From: Hyposmocoma kahamanoa | Taxonomy: Eukaryota > Arthropoda > Insecta > Lepidoptera > Cosmopterigidae | Assembly (NCBI RefSeq): GCF_003589595.1 | Contig: NW_020656077.1 | Coordinates: forward strand, 1 to 64,000 | Direction of reading: 5' to 3' | DNA length: 64,000 nucleotides | Part shown: one piece after another, positions 43,461 through 57,400 of the stretch | How positions within the stretch are numbered: the first letter of the stretch is position 1 | Layout: each line of letters opens with the position of its first letter | Made by a program: the position numbers and the translations under genes | The notes under the pieces: model-generated | The model's input: only the letters and a program-made list of their open reading frames with translations | What the model was told of the DNA's origin: nothing | Databases searched by the model: none

Positions 43461-44652
43461 AGATACATAGAACAATAGCAATTAATCACAAATAGCTCGT
43501 GTCGTATGAGGAGGTGTTTAATAATTAACAGTGCAAATAAAACGCAAAGGATAAGAGAATTGGTTTTCTTTTTTACACATCAATAACCTAGTCCTTATAT
43601 TATACGCGTTTATACTTAAAATACAATACGAATCTTGACTCTTTCCTCTAAGTTATATTTTAATAAAAAGTACTATGTGAGACATATCAATAGTTCCAAT
43701 AAAAAAGATCCCTACTATAACACAATGTGCATTTCGACGCTACTAAATCTTGAAATTTTTCCACTCATGCTAATCGGTTAATATATTTCATATTTCACCA
43801 ATGTATAATGCATACGCAGATAATGTTAATAAATTTGAACAGAATCGAGCTACGGAATATGCACAAAAAAGTTCAATAGGTATATCGCCTAACCACTGTC
43901 GCTAAAATTAGTAAATTTCTATAGCATACTGCGTCTTTTGATTTATACTACAGACTAAAATAATTTCATTTTCTCATCTGTATAATAATATTACGACCAT
44001 ATACAAAATTCAAAGCAATGCTCCGCACTACTTGATCGTTACGTACTTACTACGTCTGATCGTGTAGGCTAGACCGCATGCTTAACACTTCATAAATTAG
44101 CGAACATGTTGGCCACGTTAGTCAACTTGTTCGTAAAATATTTGCGGACATAACAAGCGATATATTACATGAAAAATGTAGGATAACGTAGCTCAAGCCA
44201 GCTCCAGGATTACAACAGAAAGAATTTCTCAGAGTGCTTACGTTTTATCCCACCAAAAACATAAAAGTTAATAAAAATGGGCGAAATTCTTTTTTTGACA
44301 CTTGTTTGGAGACAAAAGTATTGAAATCCGACTCAACGTTCACTATGGCTGAACCAGTTTGGAATTAGTGTTATGTTTAAGATAAGCTTCGATTAACATT
44401 TAGAGCTTATTTCATTGAAATCAGTTGACAAATAAAAAACACTTGACAATTTTAAAGTATATCTCGTGCGCGCTCGACGTGACGCGTGCACAAGATGGAA
44501 CGAAGTCAGAGTGTTGACCAAACAATTTAAATATTAGTCATCAGTAAATCTACACTTCATAGTAGCGAGACGATATACCTAACTTTTATATTTAAACCAC
44601 AATAGCGGTTTCAATGATAAAAGTAAATTGAAAATAATGTTAAGTGTACTTT
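43461..44652. other. Spacer downstream of woc, nothing recognised
   Basis: AT-rich, no supported gene, RNA or repeat. Confidence 0.4.
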
Positions 44653-44658
44653 TTTATT
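44653..44658 (-). terminator. woc: Candidate woc polyadenylation signal
   Basis: First AATAAA on the minus strand after the woc stop, giving a 3' UTR near 630 bases. The sequence between has no other recognised feature. Confidence 0.35.
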
Positions 44659-45285
44659 AACAATATAATAACAAATTGAAAATTATAACCAATCAAGTGT
44701 CCTTTTTTACATTGTGGGCACAGCTAATAATAGCCAGTAATATACTCATTCGCATAAAACACGTAAAATAATCACAGAAATAATAACATTTATGCTTTTA
44801 GTGGGATAACACCCCATGGGTGGCTCCAACTACGACGCCGGCATCGCCACCGCGCCGTGATATGAACATAATCCCGGGTAATTAACTTATATGTTTAAAT
44901 ATTGCAAGTATTGCAACACATTTATCCTATGTTTTAAAATGAGTGTTCAAAGTCCATGCCTAATGACTGATATACAAAGTAGAAAAAATATACATAGCAA
45001 CCATTTTAACAACAGTAAGATGGTCGTTGAAAGTCATCCGAGTGGCACAATTGTTTCACCAATCAACCATTATGAAGCAGGACAGATGTATCGTCGTATT
45101 CAATCTTGGGGAAAAGTCTGAAACAAAGGTATAATGTTAACTGTTACAACTTGTAATGAGCCTTGACCCTTCGTAAATAATAAGTTTTCAATAGTGGTCC
45201 AGACTTAGATCTCTTTTTTAAAATGCTTTTGGAAATATTGACATACGAAAGCCGAGAGTAAATCTAACTAAATTGTTCTCTACCT

Positions 45286-45460
45286 TTAACTCGTGAGGAG
45301 AGCAATATTTATTTCTTTGACCATTTTGACGCGATGAAGCATCTTGGCGAGGGCCTGACGACTCAGTGGTTGCGTAGAGTACCACACTGGTGAATCGGGG
45401 ACGCATGATCTCTCTGGCTGGAGATAGAACACGTCATTACGTGTGCGCACTGACTCCGGG
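45286..45460 (-). CDS. woc: woc coding exon 18 (C-terminus)
   Basis: Codes residues 1575-1632 ([17 protein letters not shown], then [10 protein letters not shown]) and the stop TAA at 45286-45288. The acceptor is ATGCAG. Confidence 0.93.
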
Positions 45461-48400
45461 CTGCATGAAAAATAGGATATTACATATAGTGTAGACTATA
45501 CACACATATATCTCACAGATATGAAAATTTATTTGATGTTTGCTTCTCAATGGACTTAGTTTATATGTTGTGGCTGGGTAGCTTTTATCAATTGATCAAT
45601 TGAAATTTTAATTAAATGTTCGTTTATTAACTCACCATTTGGAAATATAAAATTCATACAGTTTAACTGGGCAGCGGAGCGGGTTTTCTTCATTTTCTTG
45701 TTGTTCGTACACTTTCTTTTTCCTCGAATTCGCTTCTGTAAAAAATAAATTTACAGATAATAATATAATTGTTTGAGTGATAACTACAATGTTAGCGGAT
45801 TACGTGCGCGTTAAAGCATGCCCACCGAGTGCAGACTGCGGAGGATAGAACCGAAGTAGGACGTTTCGTGATCCTGGTATTTTGGCCTGTCCTGGCTGGT
45901 TCGGATTGCGCTTCCAATGCTTCATTATGTGTGAGAATGATAGCTGCATGTGTTCTTCCACTGTCTGCAATCAAATGCAACTGTTAGCAAAGACATATTT
46001 TACAGACGTTTAGTAATAAAATGGTTTTCATGAAATTAACGACGTCGTGCTATGAGAAAGCATTACAAAGACTGCACTTACCACCAGATTGAAATGTTTA
46101 GTGTTAAAGAACATGAGCGTTGACAAAAGAACGTGCGGAGAATGTGCCCCTAGCTGCTTGCTCTCCCACAAGTGTTCTTCTTCCACACGCGTTACTATGT
46201 ACTCTGAAAAAGGACTTTAATTAATATCATGATAACGGATTAAACAATCTGGTGCAACGGATGCAATACTCTCAAACGAAACTAGCAAGTAGTTCTTCTT
46301 CGACAATAGGAATTCTACTACATTAAACAAAAGTACTCACGAGAATCGTTATATAGGACAGAGAACTTCCTAGCCACTTCATCTAAGCAATCAGTGAATT
46401 TCTCATAATATGGATCTGTGAATATGTTGTCTATGCGTCCGTTTTCAAACAGATATTGTTGTATGCCTGAAAATATAAATAAAATTCTTAAAGTTTGCTT
46501 ATCTCCGTAATAAAACTTAGGCAAATATGTAAAGAAAGGTATATAAATAATATTGGTATTACAATGTTTGATCACTTACCTAAGACCAAATAATAAATAG
46601 TATCAGGTGCATATTCACTGCCGTTTGGTTTCCGAACTTCTTTAACGAATAGACACAGTGAATAGTTAAGTTCGTCTGCAGTGAGTTGCAATATCTCCGA
46701 TTTGAAAGGTTTCCGTCGTATTGAGCTCTTCTCTATTTCAGCGTTCTTGGTCATAACCCATTGTTTCCATGCGTTTACGCCAAAAGTGTACTGTAAAGTG
46801 TTTAAATTTATGAATATAATATTATAATATATGGAAAGATAAATTAAGAAAGGACTCAATAAGTCATAAGGAATGGTAGTATTCAACCGGTTTAAAAATA
46901 TAATTATTATATCAACAGCCGGCTGTATGATAAATTTTTGACAAAACACAGTTTTAATACGGGCCTAGCTACGTGGCGTAATGCAGTACCTAAAAAGTCT
47001 TACGTTGACAATTATATAACTCGTGTAGGTACTTTATTCTTTACTCACCTTCAAACACATGTTAGCATCTGGTTTTTCGACAGGTTCTCGCGGTGGTTCT
47101 GGTTGGGGTGGTGGAGGCGGTTCGGCTCGGCGGCTGCGCTTAGTGCGACTGGCTGACGTGCGAGTAGCGGCCGGTGGTGGGGCTGTGCGCTTGCGAGGCA
47201 CTGCGGCGGCCGACGAAGCGCGCAAAGCGGCCACCGCCCGTTGTTGTTCCAGCACCATCATGTGATGATGGTGCATACCCTCGCCTTCCAAGCCTGGAGT
47301 AAATGAAATTTTAAATAATACCATTTACTTATGTCAAATTACTTTAAAAATTATTTATCCTGGAGTTTTATTCCATAGAATTGGGTCAAATTATACCGTA
47401 ATTTTTTATTGTGATCTCAACCTCATACACATTTAAATTACTCACCAGGCATACCAGGATGAGAGCTTGGAGTAATTGTATTTGCTGTCATAGCAGACTC
47501 TAAGTCAACTGGTTGATCTTCGTATTCTGTAGCCATTTTGAGTGCCATCTGCAGCATATCTTCGCCGAATGCATTATTTCCGTCCATTCCACCGACAGGA
47601 CTGAAGCCCTCTTCTGTAACAAAAATATTTTATCGCGCTGCTATTATACTTGGATCTATATTGTTAAAATGTTTTCGACGTGCATTAAATTAATCTCACC
47701 ATTTTCATCTTCGGTCTCTGAATCACTTTGATCTTTCTTTTTGTCTCCAGCGACCATCTCAGCCATCATCAGCAGTTCGGCTTCAAATGGATCAGTCGGC
47801 ATCTTATCGTGGATCTTGTTGATTTCTTTCATTATGCCTTTGGCAGAGTTTCTCGTAGTAGGAATAAATACCGGAGTCGGTATGGGAATCGGGATAGGTA
47901 TAGGCACCGGGAAAGGTAGTGACCACATGGCACACGGTACAGGAACGTAAATGGGCACAGGAACTGGGATTAAAACCCTGCGTTCGAGGCTCGGATCAGT
48001 CTGGCACTCTTTCGTACATGGATGCGGGCGACAGGAAACTCCCTTGGACTGCGTCATTGGTTTTGACATAGTACCCTTATTAGCCACTTCATGGGGAGGC
48101 AAGGTCTTGACGATGACATGGTTGAATACTTTCGGAGGTGGTGGTGGCGGGGGCGTTGGCGGTTTAGGTGGGGGTGGCGGAGTTTTCGGTACTGCAGGAG
48201 GCTCAGGCTCCGGAGGAGGCTGCTGGTTCAAACGTTTGGACTTGCCACGCGTCACTGCAGGCATGAGAGGCGGTGGCGCCGCCAACGACTGAACGTTTGA
48301 GATGATTGGTAGCCCACTGCGCTGTTGATTTTTCTGAGAAGCTGTAAGACCAAGAACTGAGCTTTTGAGTACCAAGTTTAATTAAAAACAATATTAACAA

Positions 48401-51400
48401 CAAAATGCTCAACTAGGCCTTACAATTGTTTTTTCCACCGCTGCCCGAATAATTACGTCGTGGCGCACCAGTAGGAACGGCTTTCTGTTGATCGATGGAT
48501 TCTCCAGGGAGCCAGTTGCCTCCAGGAGCATGTTTAGAATATTGACCCTATTACAACAGAAAAACGACTTTCAAGAGACGTTAAGTTTATTTTAATCAGT
48601 ATAATATGGTACAAAACCTTTGGACTTATACCTGGAATTGCATGACGCACTGGTAAGTGCAGAAGTTACGTACGGTCGCATCAGACATCGTCAAATGGTA
48701 TTGTGCCAAAGAGGTTCTCTTGCACATGTCACATTTTGTTCTGGAAAACATAAGTAAATTATTAGAATTAAGTATTGCATTTGGAGCTGTTTAAAATATG
48801 TGATATTAACAAATTCTACATACTTCCTCGAAGACACAGCGTTAATCGACACTTGATAAAGATTCAGGCAGTTCAGAGAACACATCATTACTGCCTGCCC
48901 ATTGGATTGCATGCGTTTGATCATGTCAAAGTTGTACTTCTTAACCTTGCACCAGTTGCAGGGAACAATGTGCCGCGAGTTGCTTATAAATACATTCATA
49001 CATGACTTCGAGCAGAAGCACTGCGGAGTAGCGCCATCATAAATTGTAAAGCATTTGCTTTGCTTCCTTTCGAAATATTTTTTGCACCAACGGCACTGAT
49101 CTGTAAACGTAAACATAATATTAAAATACTGAATATACTACGCTGCTCGTATACATTTGGGCACAAACGAAGTTGAAATTACCTGGAAAAATATTGTTCA
49201 CGAATTTAAATGCAGCGAAACACGGATCAGAGCACAGTCTCTGGTATGAATCCTCACTAATCTCAACCTCAATAGTTGTCGCCTTTTCTAATGAACATAC
49301 AGCGCATTTGGCCCAAACTGGTTGGGGTACAGGATTTTTGCTCATGTGATCGAATTTCTCCATGCAAACCTGAGAGCAAAAGTCTTTGAACTGCCCTTTA
49401 TCTCCGACAGGCGCAAGAAAGCCTTGATGTCCAGAAGATATGTCTTTTTGGCAGTAGCAGCAAATTTTCAAGCCTTTCTTAAACTCTTCTAAGCAACCAG
49501 AGTTACAGAATTGGCGAATGTCGTATCCAAACCTGACGCAGTATTTCCCTAAGCTCGTATGCTGCACGTTATTCTTGCAATTGGCGCACCTTGCTCCAAT
49601 TTTGTTTTGGTACCGCCCTAAGCAGACTTCGTTGCAAAAATCCATTGTTTCCCAGTTCAGCAATTTATCATCAGCATCGAGTATCAATGTGCATTGTGTG
49701 CACCTGCGAATGAAGGTGCGCTCCCTTTCCTCTCTAGCTGCCTGTACCATAGCCGGCGTTTTGGCTTGTATTTTGTAGGCTTCGTCCAAATATTTGTCTG
49801 TAGCATTACTTATTACTTTTAATTTGAGCAGAGGAGGATTTGTTTGAATTGTAGTGGTGTTTGGCTTAGTGGTACGACTTGCCCTTTTCCTCTTTACAAA
49901 GTATCTCCCATTTTCATTTTCATTTAAAATCTTAATGCAGGAATGGTCACAAATATAATGGGGTACACCATATCTTACAAAATGGTAAGAACATTTTTTT
50001 GTTTCATTGCAGACAATACACTCGGCCTCTTTGGGTGATATTTCTACGACAGTAATTCTTCGTCGTTTAAACGCATATTTATCCTTTTCGTCTGCCATCA
50101 TGCTGTACAAGCACATGAGTGAACAATAGTTTGTGTCATCACCGTCATAATTGTAGTAAAAATAGCACATTTTCTTTTCCTCACACTCTGAGCATGACAA
50201 GACTTTCGGCGATATTTCTTCGATCAAATACTTCTTATTGAGAACAGTATATTGTCCAGGATTATCAGTTTGGTAGGCTTTCAAGCAGTTTTCACAGCAA
50301 ATGTAGTTGGGCTCGTTGTCTTTGGAGGTATACCTATAGGTACATGGCTTACTTTCTTTGCATTGTACACATGTGCCTTCAGCAGGGCTTATCTCTTGAA
50401 TTTTATTATGGATTTCTGGCTCAACAGCTTCAGCAGCATCTTCATTTTCATTCTCTTTGTCTGGAACACGGAAAATTTTACTACAGCAATCAAATTATAA
50501 TCACACGCAAATAACTTTTAACGAACAATTAATATAACCTTGTTAAATGTCAAGTTAATCGACTTCCATAACTCCGAGTTATTTTTACTTGTGACGTAAC
50601 ATGCTGCACCGATTGTCATAAATTCTTTTACTGTAACCAAGTTGAAAAGTACCTAATTCAATGGACCTCAAAGTTGGTCACGATGTTTTATATTTGTCCC
50701 TACCTCCCCCATTCTCGTGAGAAGCATCGTCAGTAGCTGGATCTGGCTCTGCAGGTTCCTCTGCTTCCTCATTGTTAAAAGTCTCCTCTGGTTGCAATTG
50801 ATCTACTGCTTCGTTTTCTTGTTTCGGTTCCACAGCCAAAGCAGCAGCTTTATAAAAAAAATCAATATATAAAATAACTAGGAAAATATAATGTTACAAG
50901 TTACGACTAAAAGAGGGTGTATACAATGCACTAGATTAAAAAAAAATCCTGCTTCGTGGAAACTTATATTACTATAACATATTATTGCAAATGTGGCTTC
51001 CACTAAGCAAAGCATTATTGACTATTTTTGCTCTTCTCTCCGCAATCATCACTACATACGCAGTATGAAAATTAATGCGTTGTATTTTTACGCATAGCCT
51101 TATTTCAATAACGTAACTTCGTCTCTTATTATTTACTTATGTATTACAATGAAATAGGATTTTCTATATTTAATGTCTACAAGTAAAATAGGAAAGAAAC
51201 TACATATTCTTTACTTCTTGTATTGATTAACAACTCACGTACGACGTGGTCTAGTGTACATTTATGTTATGTCGCCCAAGGGATACTATTATTTTTTACC
51301 AGCTTGCATTTTACATATACAGGTTGTAATCGTTAAGAGTGCCCAGGAGATTATTCCATAAATATAAGAGATATCAATAGCAATAAGCTTTAAACTGATA

Positions 51401-54400
51401 TCGATAGTACGTTACCTAATGAGTAAATCGACATCAATAACTTTTTTGAAATAAAACTAGACATACAAAATTTTAACATTAAATGTTCCCATACATTTAA
51501 TATGACATTCGCAGAGAGGCTTTAGTGGACCTACTTTAAGAAGTAACAAAAAGTTTACAGATAACAAAGCAACTATAAATAAACTAATACAATTATCTTT
51601 TAATTGAAAAAAATATAATGGCATAGTCAATTATTTGGTCAAGTGTGAGTTGTCCATAAAAATGAATAATCAAATTTATTTTAGTGCTGATCAACGCAGT
51701 TTCATGTAAGAATCATTTCATTGTATTGGACGACAAAATCGGGACAACAGAAGTTGGTCAAATTTAATGAAATGTTTTCTGTACAAAATGAATAAAATTG
51801 ACTAATATTTTGTTAATGCTGATACACTCGGTTTCTTATAACAATTATTTTATTGTATTGAACAAAAAGAATCGGGACTGCAGAAGTTGGTCAAATTTGT
51901 TACTTGGTACTTGGTGCAACGGGCTGGTATCCGCAAATAAAATTGATCAAATTTAATAAAAATGTTATGCATTTTGCATGAACAAAACTTTTCACTTGAC
52001 TGGATAGTCATTATATTTTTATTCCATTAAAAACACTTTTATTACTTTATTTACAGCTGTTTTGTTATCTGTAAAGATATAGTATAGTTACCTTATATTA
52101 AATGTATGGGAGCATTTAATGTTAAAATTTTGGACAATTCTAGTTACATTTTTTAAAAGTTATTGATGTCGAATTACTAATTAGGTAACGTACTTTCGAT
52201 ATCAGTTTAAAGCTTTTCGGTATCTCTCACATTTATGGAATAATCGCCTGAACACACTTAACAATTACACCCTGTATATCTTACAATTTAGACGACTTCA
52301 GAGCTTTACATAGCATAAAACCTAATGAGGAGGTTCTGGTTTCGATCCCCGATAGGACCAAATACTTTCCTGGTCTGAATAGTTCCCCCGGAGTTAATTT
52401 CTTTGCTCTTATATTATTTTATTGCTTTAGGGAATAACCTAGCTTGCGACTAAATAGTGTGATTAAAAAATAATGTCATGGTGTTTACACCAAATAAGTT
52501 CATTATTTTTTTATTAGCTTCGGGAATTACCTAGCTTGTGACCAAGTGGTGTGATTAAATACAATATATATGTCAATATTAACTTACGTCGAAAGTAACG
52601 ACGAGCAACGCGTCAGTGAGGTTAACGTTAGTATTATGCTATATGTGAATGAGACACTATTCGTGCACAGCGATACAAACACAGCGACAGTAACACAAAT
52701 TTCCAAAGTGTCTAATATTGCCGCTCGACTTTGACGTTACAAGTTGATAATATTAAAATTAATTTTATAAGTCTCATAACAACAAAATCATATGCAACCA
52801 AGCAATTATCATTACATACTTAAATATTATACATCTTGTGCTATATGCCAGAAATAGACAATGGCGGCGCACATCTAACTCAAAGCAAATTACGACTGTC
52901 GCTATATGCAAATAGTATCAGTTTACATATTATATATATTATGGAACACCAACTGTTACGCGCTTGATATACTTCTTTTGGTTCCACGACAGTCGGGCTA
53001 GCACAAGAGAGAGCGACATAAAGCGCGAGATACTGCAATTCTCGCATAGAGATACCGCGCTTTATGTTGCTTCGCGCGAGTCGCGCCCTGTCGCGCTAAC
53101 CTTACTGGCATAAGTAAATATTTACTTTTTTATACATGAAAGGCAAATGGCTTCAGTCCACCTGACGTTAAATGAAATGTAGTGTCAAATGCGAAGGAAG
53201 TTTGTGCAGTGTTGATGCAATCACTGCCCTAGCTCCCTCCACCCTACCTACGTGATTAAATGCCTTCTCTACTTCATTCAAACATGTTCACCACTAGCGA
53301 ATCATTATATTTAACAATGGGCTTATTAGACATATAGATAGATAGATAAACACTTTATTCACTGATATAACGCATAAAAGAAAAAACAAAACATGATTGT
53401 CATAGCAGTGCAACGGCGCTGACTCGGCATATGCCAAAGTTTCCTAAGCCGCCGTGAATATAATTACAGCTGTAGGAGTAAGTTGTGACTGTAAAGAGGT
53501 TTTAATGTTGTGTAATGTATTTAGTATTATAATATAATAATTATACACATAATAGAATAGATCAAAGCAACAACAAGATTCGATTCTAGACAGACTATGT
53601 TAAAGAAAAAAACACACTACACAGATTTTTGAAGTGAGAGCAGGTGTTGCCGGTACCGTGCTTTGAATTTGGGTTTGAATGTCTCGTTGCGTATAGGTGG
53701 TGGAATATTATTCCAGTACTTTGAGGCCGAGTATTTGAAACTACCTCGAAAAACTGCAGTTCTATGTTGTGGTACCATAAGAACACATGATCGGACAGAT
53801 CGCTCTCTGTAGCGTGTATTAACACTAGATGACCACGTTAGTTTTTCATAAAGATATTCAGGTGTGCTAGTTTTAACTATATAGAATAAAAGTCCTGCAT
53901 ACAGGAAATTTTGACGACGCCCGATATTTAATAGATTTGCAGCGTTGAGATAAGAAGTGACGCGAATACGAGGGCGTATAAAAAAACAAAATCTGGCACA
54001 TACATTTTTGACACGCTGCAGACGTTTGTGTGTTTTAGACAAAAGGCATGGACCATACGACGAGATAGAATAGTTGATCTTAGATAATATCAATGCTTCA
54101 CATAGAGAAATACGTAAATCAACACCGAGAAACGGTCGAATACCCTAGATCACTTTTAACCTATAGAAGCAACTGCAAACAAGTTCGGCCACATGAGTGT
54201 CAAATTTAAGAGGATCGTCCATAATTATACCCAAATTTCGGGCCTCCCCGACCTGAGCAATCTTCTCACCATTAATTGAAAGAACTGGTGCATGTGACTG
54301 GATGTTTCTTACTTGTTTACAAGATCCGAGAATAAAAAGTTGAGATTTGATTGGATTCAAGACCAAGGCATTGTTCCTGGACCAAATAGCTAAGCGGTGT

Positions 54401-57400
54401 AGATCCTCATGAATGAGGCTTGTACTTTCGGCGGTTCTATCTGGATCAGAAGACAGATGTAACTGAACAACATACGCATAGAGGTGATACTTACAGTTTT
54501 TAATGCAGCCCGAGATATTCGAAGTGTAAAGTACAAATAGCAACGGCCCCAATATAGAGCCTTGCGGCACGCTCCTGTCAACAGCACTCAGATCTGACAC
54601 TCGTATTCGTATTAACAAATACTTGCAACTTTATGAACTTTCTCTAACTTACAAGTTTTATCACTCAGTTGTCCTTAAGTTTAAACCAAGTGACATTAAT
54701 TGCACGTGAAACGAAAAGAGCTAGAGCAAGTGGTGCAGACTGGTGTGCCCAGTCTGGGCCAATGAGCGCCGTGAACTTGTTGCCGCAGTGGGGTACGACT
54801 TGTCACTCCCTGCAATGATCAAATCAATGCTGGAAAGTGACAGGTCGTGGACGGAGGTAGTATCCTTTGCAGAAGGCTGCGAACGCGTAATGTCGCAGAA
54901 GGAAGCTGCGGAGCGGGAGAGGGAGACGACCACCCTTCTTCCAATCCGCCGCAGGAGAGCAAGGCGTCGGAGGAGGCACTATCATGCCTTCAACCCCCAT
55001 AACAGGGGTTTTGGCGGTGGACGCGAGGGCGTCCGCCGCCCGTAATGTTTAGACCCCGAGGTGGCGTGCGCGGTGTTCCTGCGTGCCCCTGTAAGTGATG
55101 AGTGGGGTGGTGTCTCTCCAGCTCCACCTCAACGGGAAGGGGTCCTCTGACGAGGGCCAGCGCCGTCGGGACCGCGGAAGAGTGCGAAAGCGTTCCCGTA
55201 GTCCCGGCAAAAGGTGCAGGGACGGTACACCGTGGGGTTTTAGTCGGTAGGAGTCCGACATAATCTCTATCTCTCTATATGAGATATCCATAAGGATTTC
55301 CCCACGTAAAAAAAAACTTGGTGCACACTAGCATTTGAAATCCAACCTCCTGCATCAGTCAGCAAAATATGTTTAGAATTGTTCATTGTAACATTAGTAG
55401 CAACTTTTTGTACGTCAGTCACTTCAAAAAGCAGTTTACCACTTTATTGAAGACAACTGAATTCCAAAATTGAAAATGAATTTGTGAGTGAAGATAGTGT
55501 TTCTCGACGTGTTTGCCTAAAGACAGGCCATAACCAGGAAAACCCTACGCGAAGTCGTTCAGACCAATCAGGCTCACATCGTTCTTCTTGAAGACGTTAG
55601 AAAGGTTATGTGACAGAGAACTGAGGGATAGAGCGCTTAGGAACATACCAGTACATGGAAACCAACATGCATACAGCCAAGGCAAATCCACTGAATCGGT
55701 CTTATATGCCGTTGTGGGCAAGATAGAAGTGGCCCTCAAAGACAAAGCAATCTGCCTAGGCACCTTTATAGATACTGAAGGAGCCTTCGATAAAACCAAT
55801 TTCTCCAGCATACAATCAGCACTGGGAAGACACGAAGTAGATGAAGTGATAATTAGCTGGATTAGCAACATGCTGAAACAAAGAACAATAAAAACAACAG
55901 CAAATGAGACCCCAAGGGCCGTACTACCCTCAAGGAGGGGTACTGTCGCCTCTGCTGTGGAACATGGTCGTAAATGACCTCATCATTAAACTAAACAAAG
56001 AACATTTTATACAGTAGGATATGCTGATGACATAGCTATACTGGTAACAGGAAATTACGCCAATACACTCTGCGACATTACACAAGCTGCTCTCAGAATT
56101 GTGGAAAGATGGTGCAGAGCATACGAACTATCGGTAAACCCAACAAAGACGGAACTAGTAATGTTTACAAACAAACGACTACTAGGTAACTACCGACTAC
56201 CCAAACTCTTCAGTACAGAACTACAGATATCAACCGAAGTCAAGTACTTGGGAGTAATACTGGACAACAAGTTGAGCTGGAACAAGCATCTGGACAACAA
56301 AATTAAAAAAGCTACTATCACCTTCTGGCAGTGCCATAGAATGGTAGGTAAACAGTGGGGACTTTTACCCAAGATAACACTATGGCTCTACACAGCGGTG
56401 ATAAGACCCATGATCAGTTACGGCGCGATAGTATGGTGGTCACGAACCAAACTGACGACCGCAACCGACAAGCTGGACAAATTCCAAAAACTCGCTTGCA
56501 TGGCGACTACCGGCTGCATGAGGACAACTCCAACTGCGGCCCTCGAAGCAATGCTGGAGCAGCGACCCCTCCCACCGTTCATCAGACAGGAAGCGGCGAC
56601 AACAGCAGGGCGTCTAAACAGAGCCGGCCTTTGGAAGCACATGAGGACCCCACATACAGAAATCCTTTATAGGACTGTCAATGAGGAACCGCTGCTGGAG
56701 GCGGCTGTGGATAGGATCCCAAAACAATACATCTTTAACAAAAAATACAAGATACAATTGTTTGAAGATCCCAACGAAGGACTGAACCCTAGAGAGGTCC
56801 GAGTCTTCACTGAAGGATCTAAAACAAATTTCAAGAACAGGTACTGGGATATTCTCAGACGACCTCAATATCAGGATATCGACACCGCTTGGTGACCACA
56901 ACACAGTATTCCAGGCCGAATGCAGGGGCATCAGGTTGGCGGCAGAAGCAATCATAGCGAGAAGAGTAAAGAATTACTCCATTCGAATACTCTCTGACAA
57001 TATGTCAGTACTTCAAGCACTGAACAGCTATGACATAAACTCAGGGCTCATTTAGGAATGCCATCTAGCACTCATGGAGGTATATACATACCTCCATGAG
57101 TGCTAGATGGCTATTTGTATACACAAAACCATGTAACTCTACAGTGGATTAAAGGACACAGCGGCTCACGTGGCAATGACGCAGCAGATAAAATAGCCAG
57201 AAAAGAGTCGGAGATGGACGCTGTAGGACTAGAACCCATAGTGTTCCTCCCATATCAATGATCCAGAACAACTATACACAAAGGTACAAAATCTTCACAT
57301 AATAATACATGGACCACCCTTACGATTTGTAGACAGGAAAGGGAAGCACTCCCAACGCTCAATGCCAGTCTATCTCGAATAATAATTAAACTTAAAAGGC

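Larger units (their letters stand above)
53333..54620 (-). mobile_element. 5'-truncated non-LTR retrotransposon, minus strand
   Basis: The minus strand carries RT motifs [20 protein letters not shown] and [15 protein letters not shown], then after one in-frame stop (near 54145) [12 protein letters not shown] and the C-terminal [14 protein letters not shown]. The catalytic site reads YAYVVQLHL in place of YADD, so activity is lost. The 3' end is AATAAAGTGTTTATC followed by a TATC repeat (53336-53352). Jockey/CR1-like. Same strand as woc, intron 4. Confidence 0.88.

Noticed and set aside
45792..45980. Separate 62-codon ORF
   Set aside because: Out-of-frame reading of woc exon 16.
47951..48292. 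113-codon Gly-rich ORF on the plus strand
   Set aside because: It is the complement of the Pro and VPIP repeats of woc exon 10; codon composition follows from the opposite strand.
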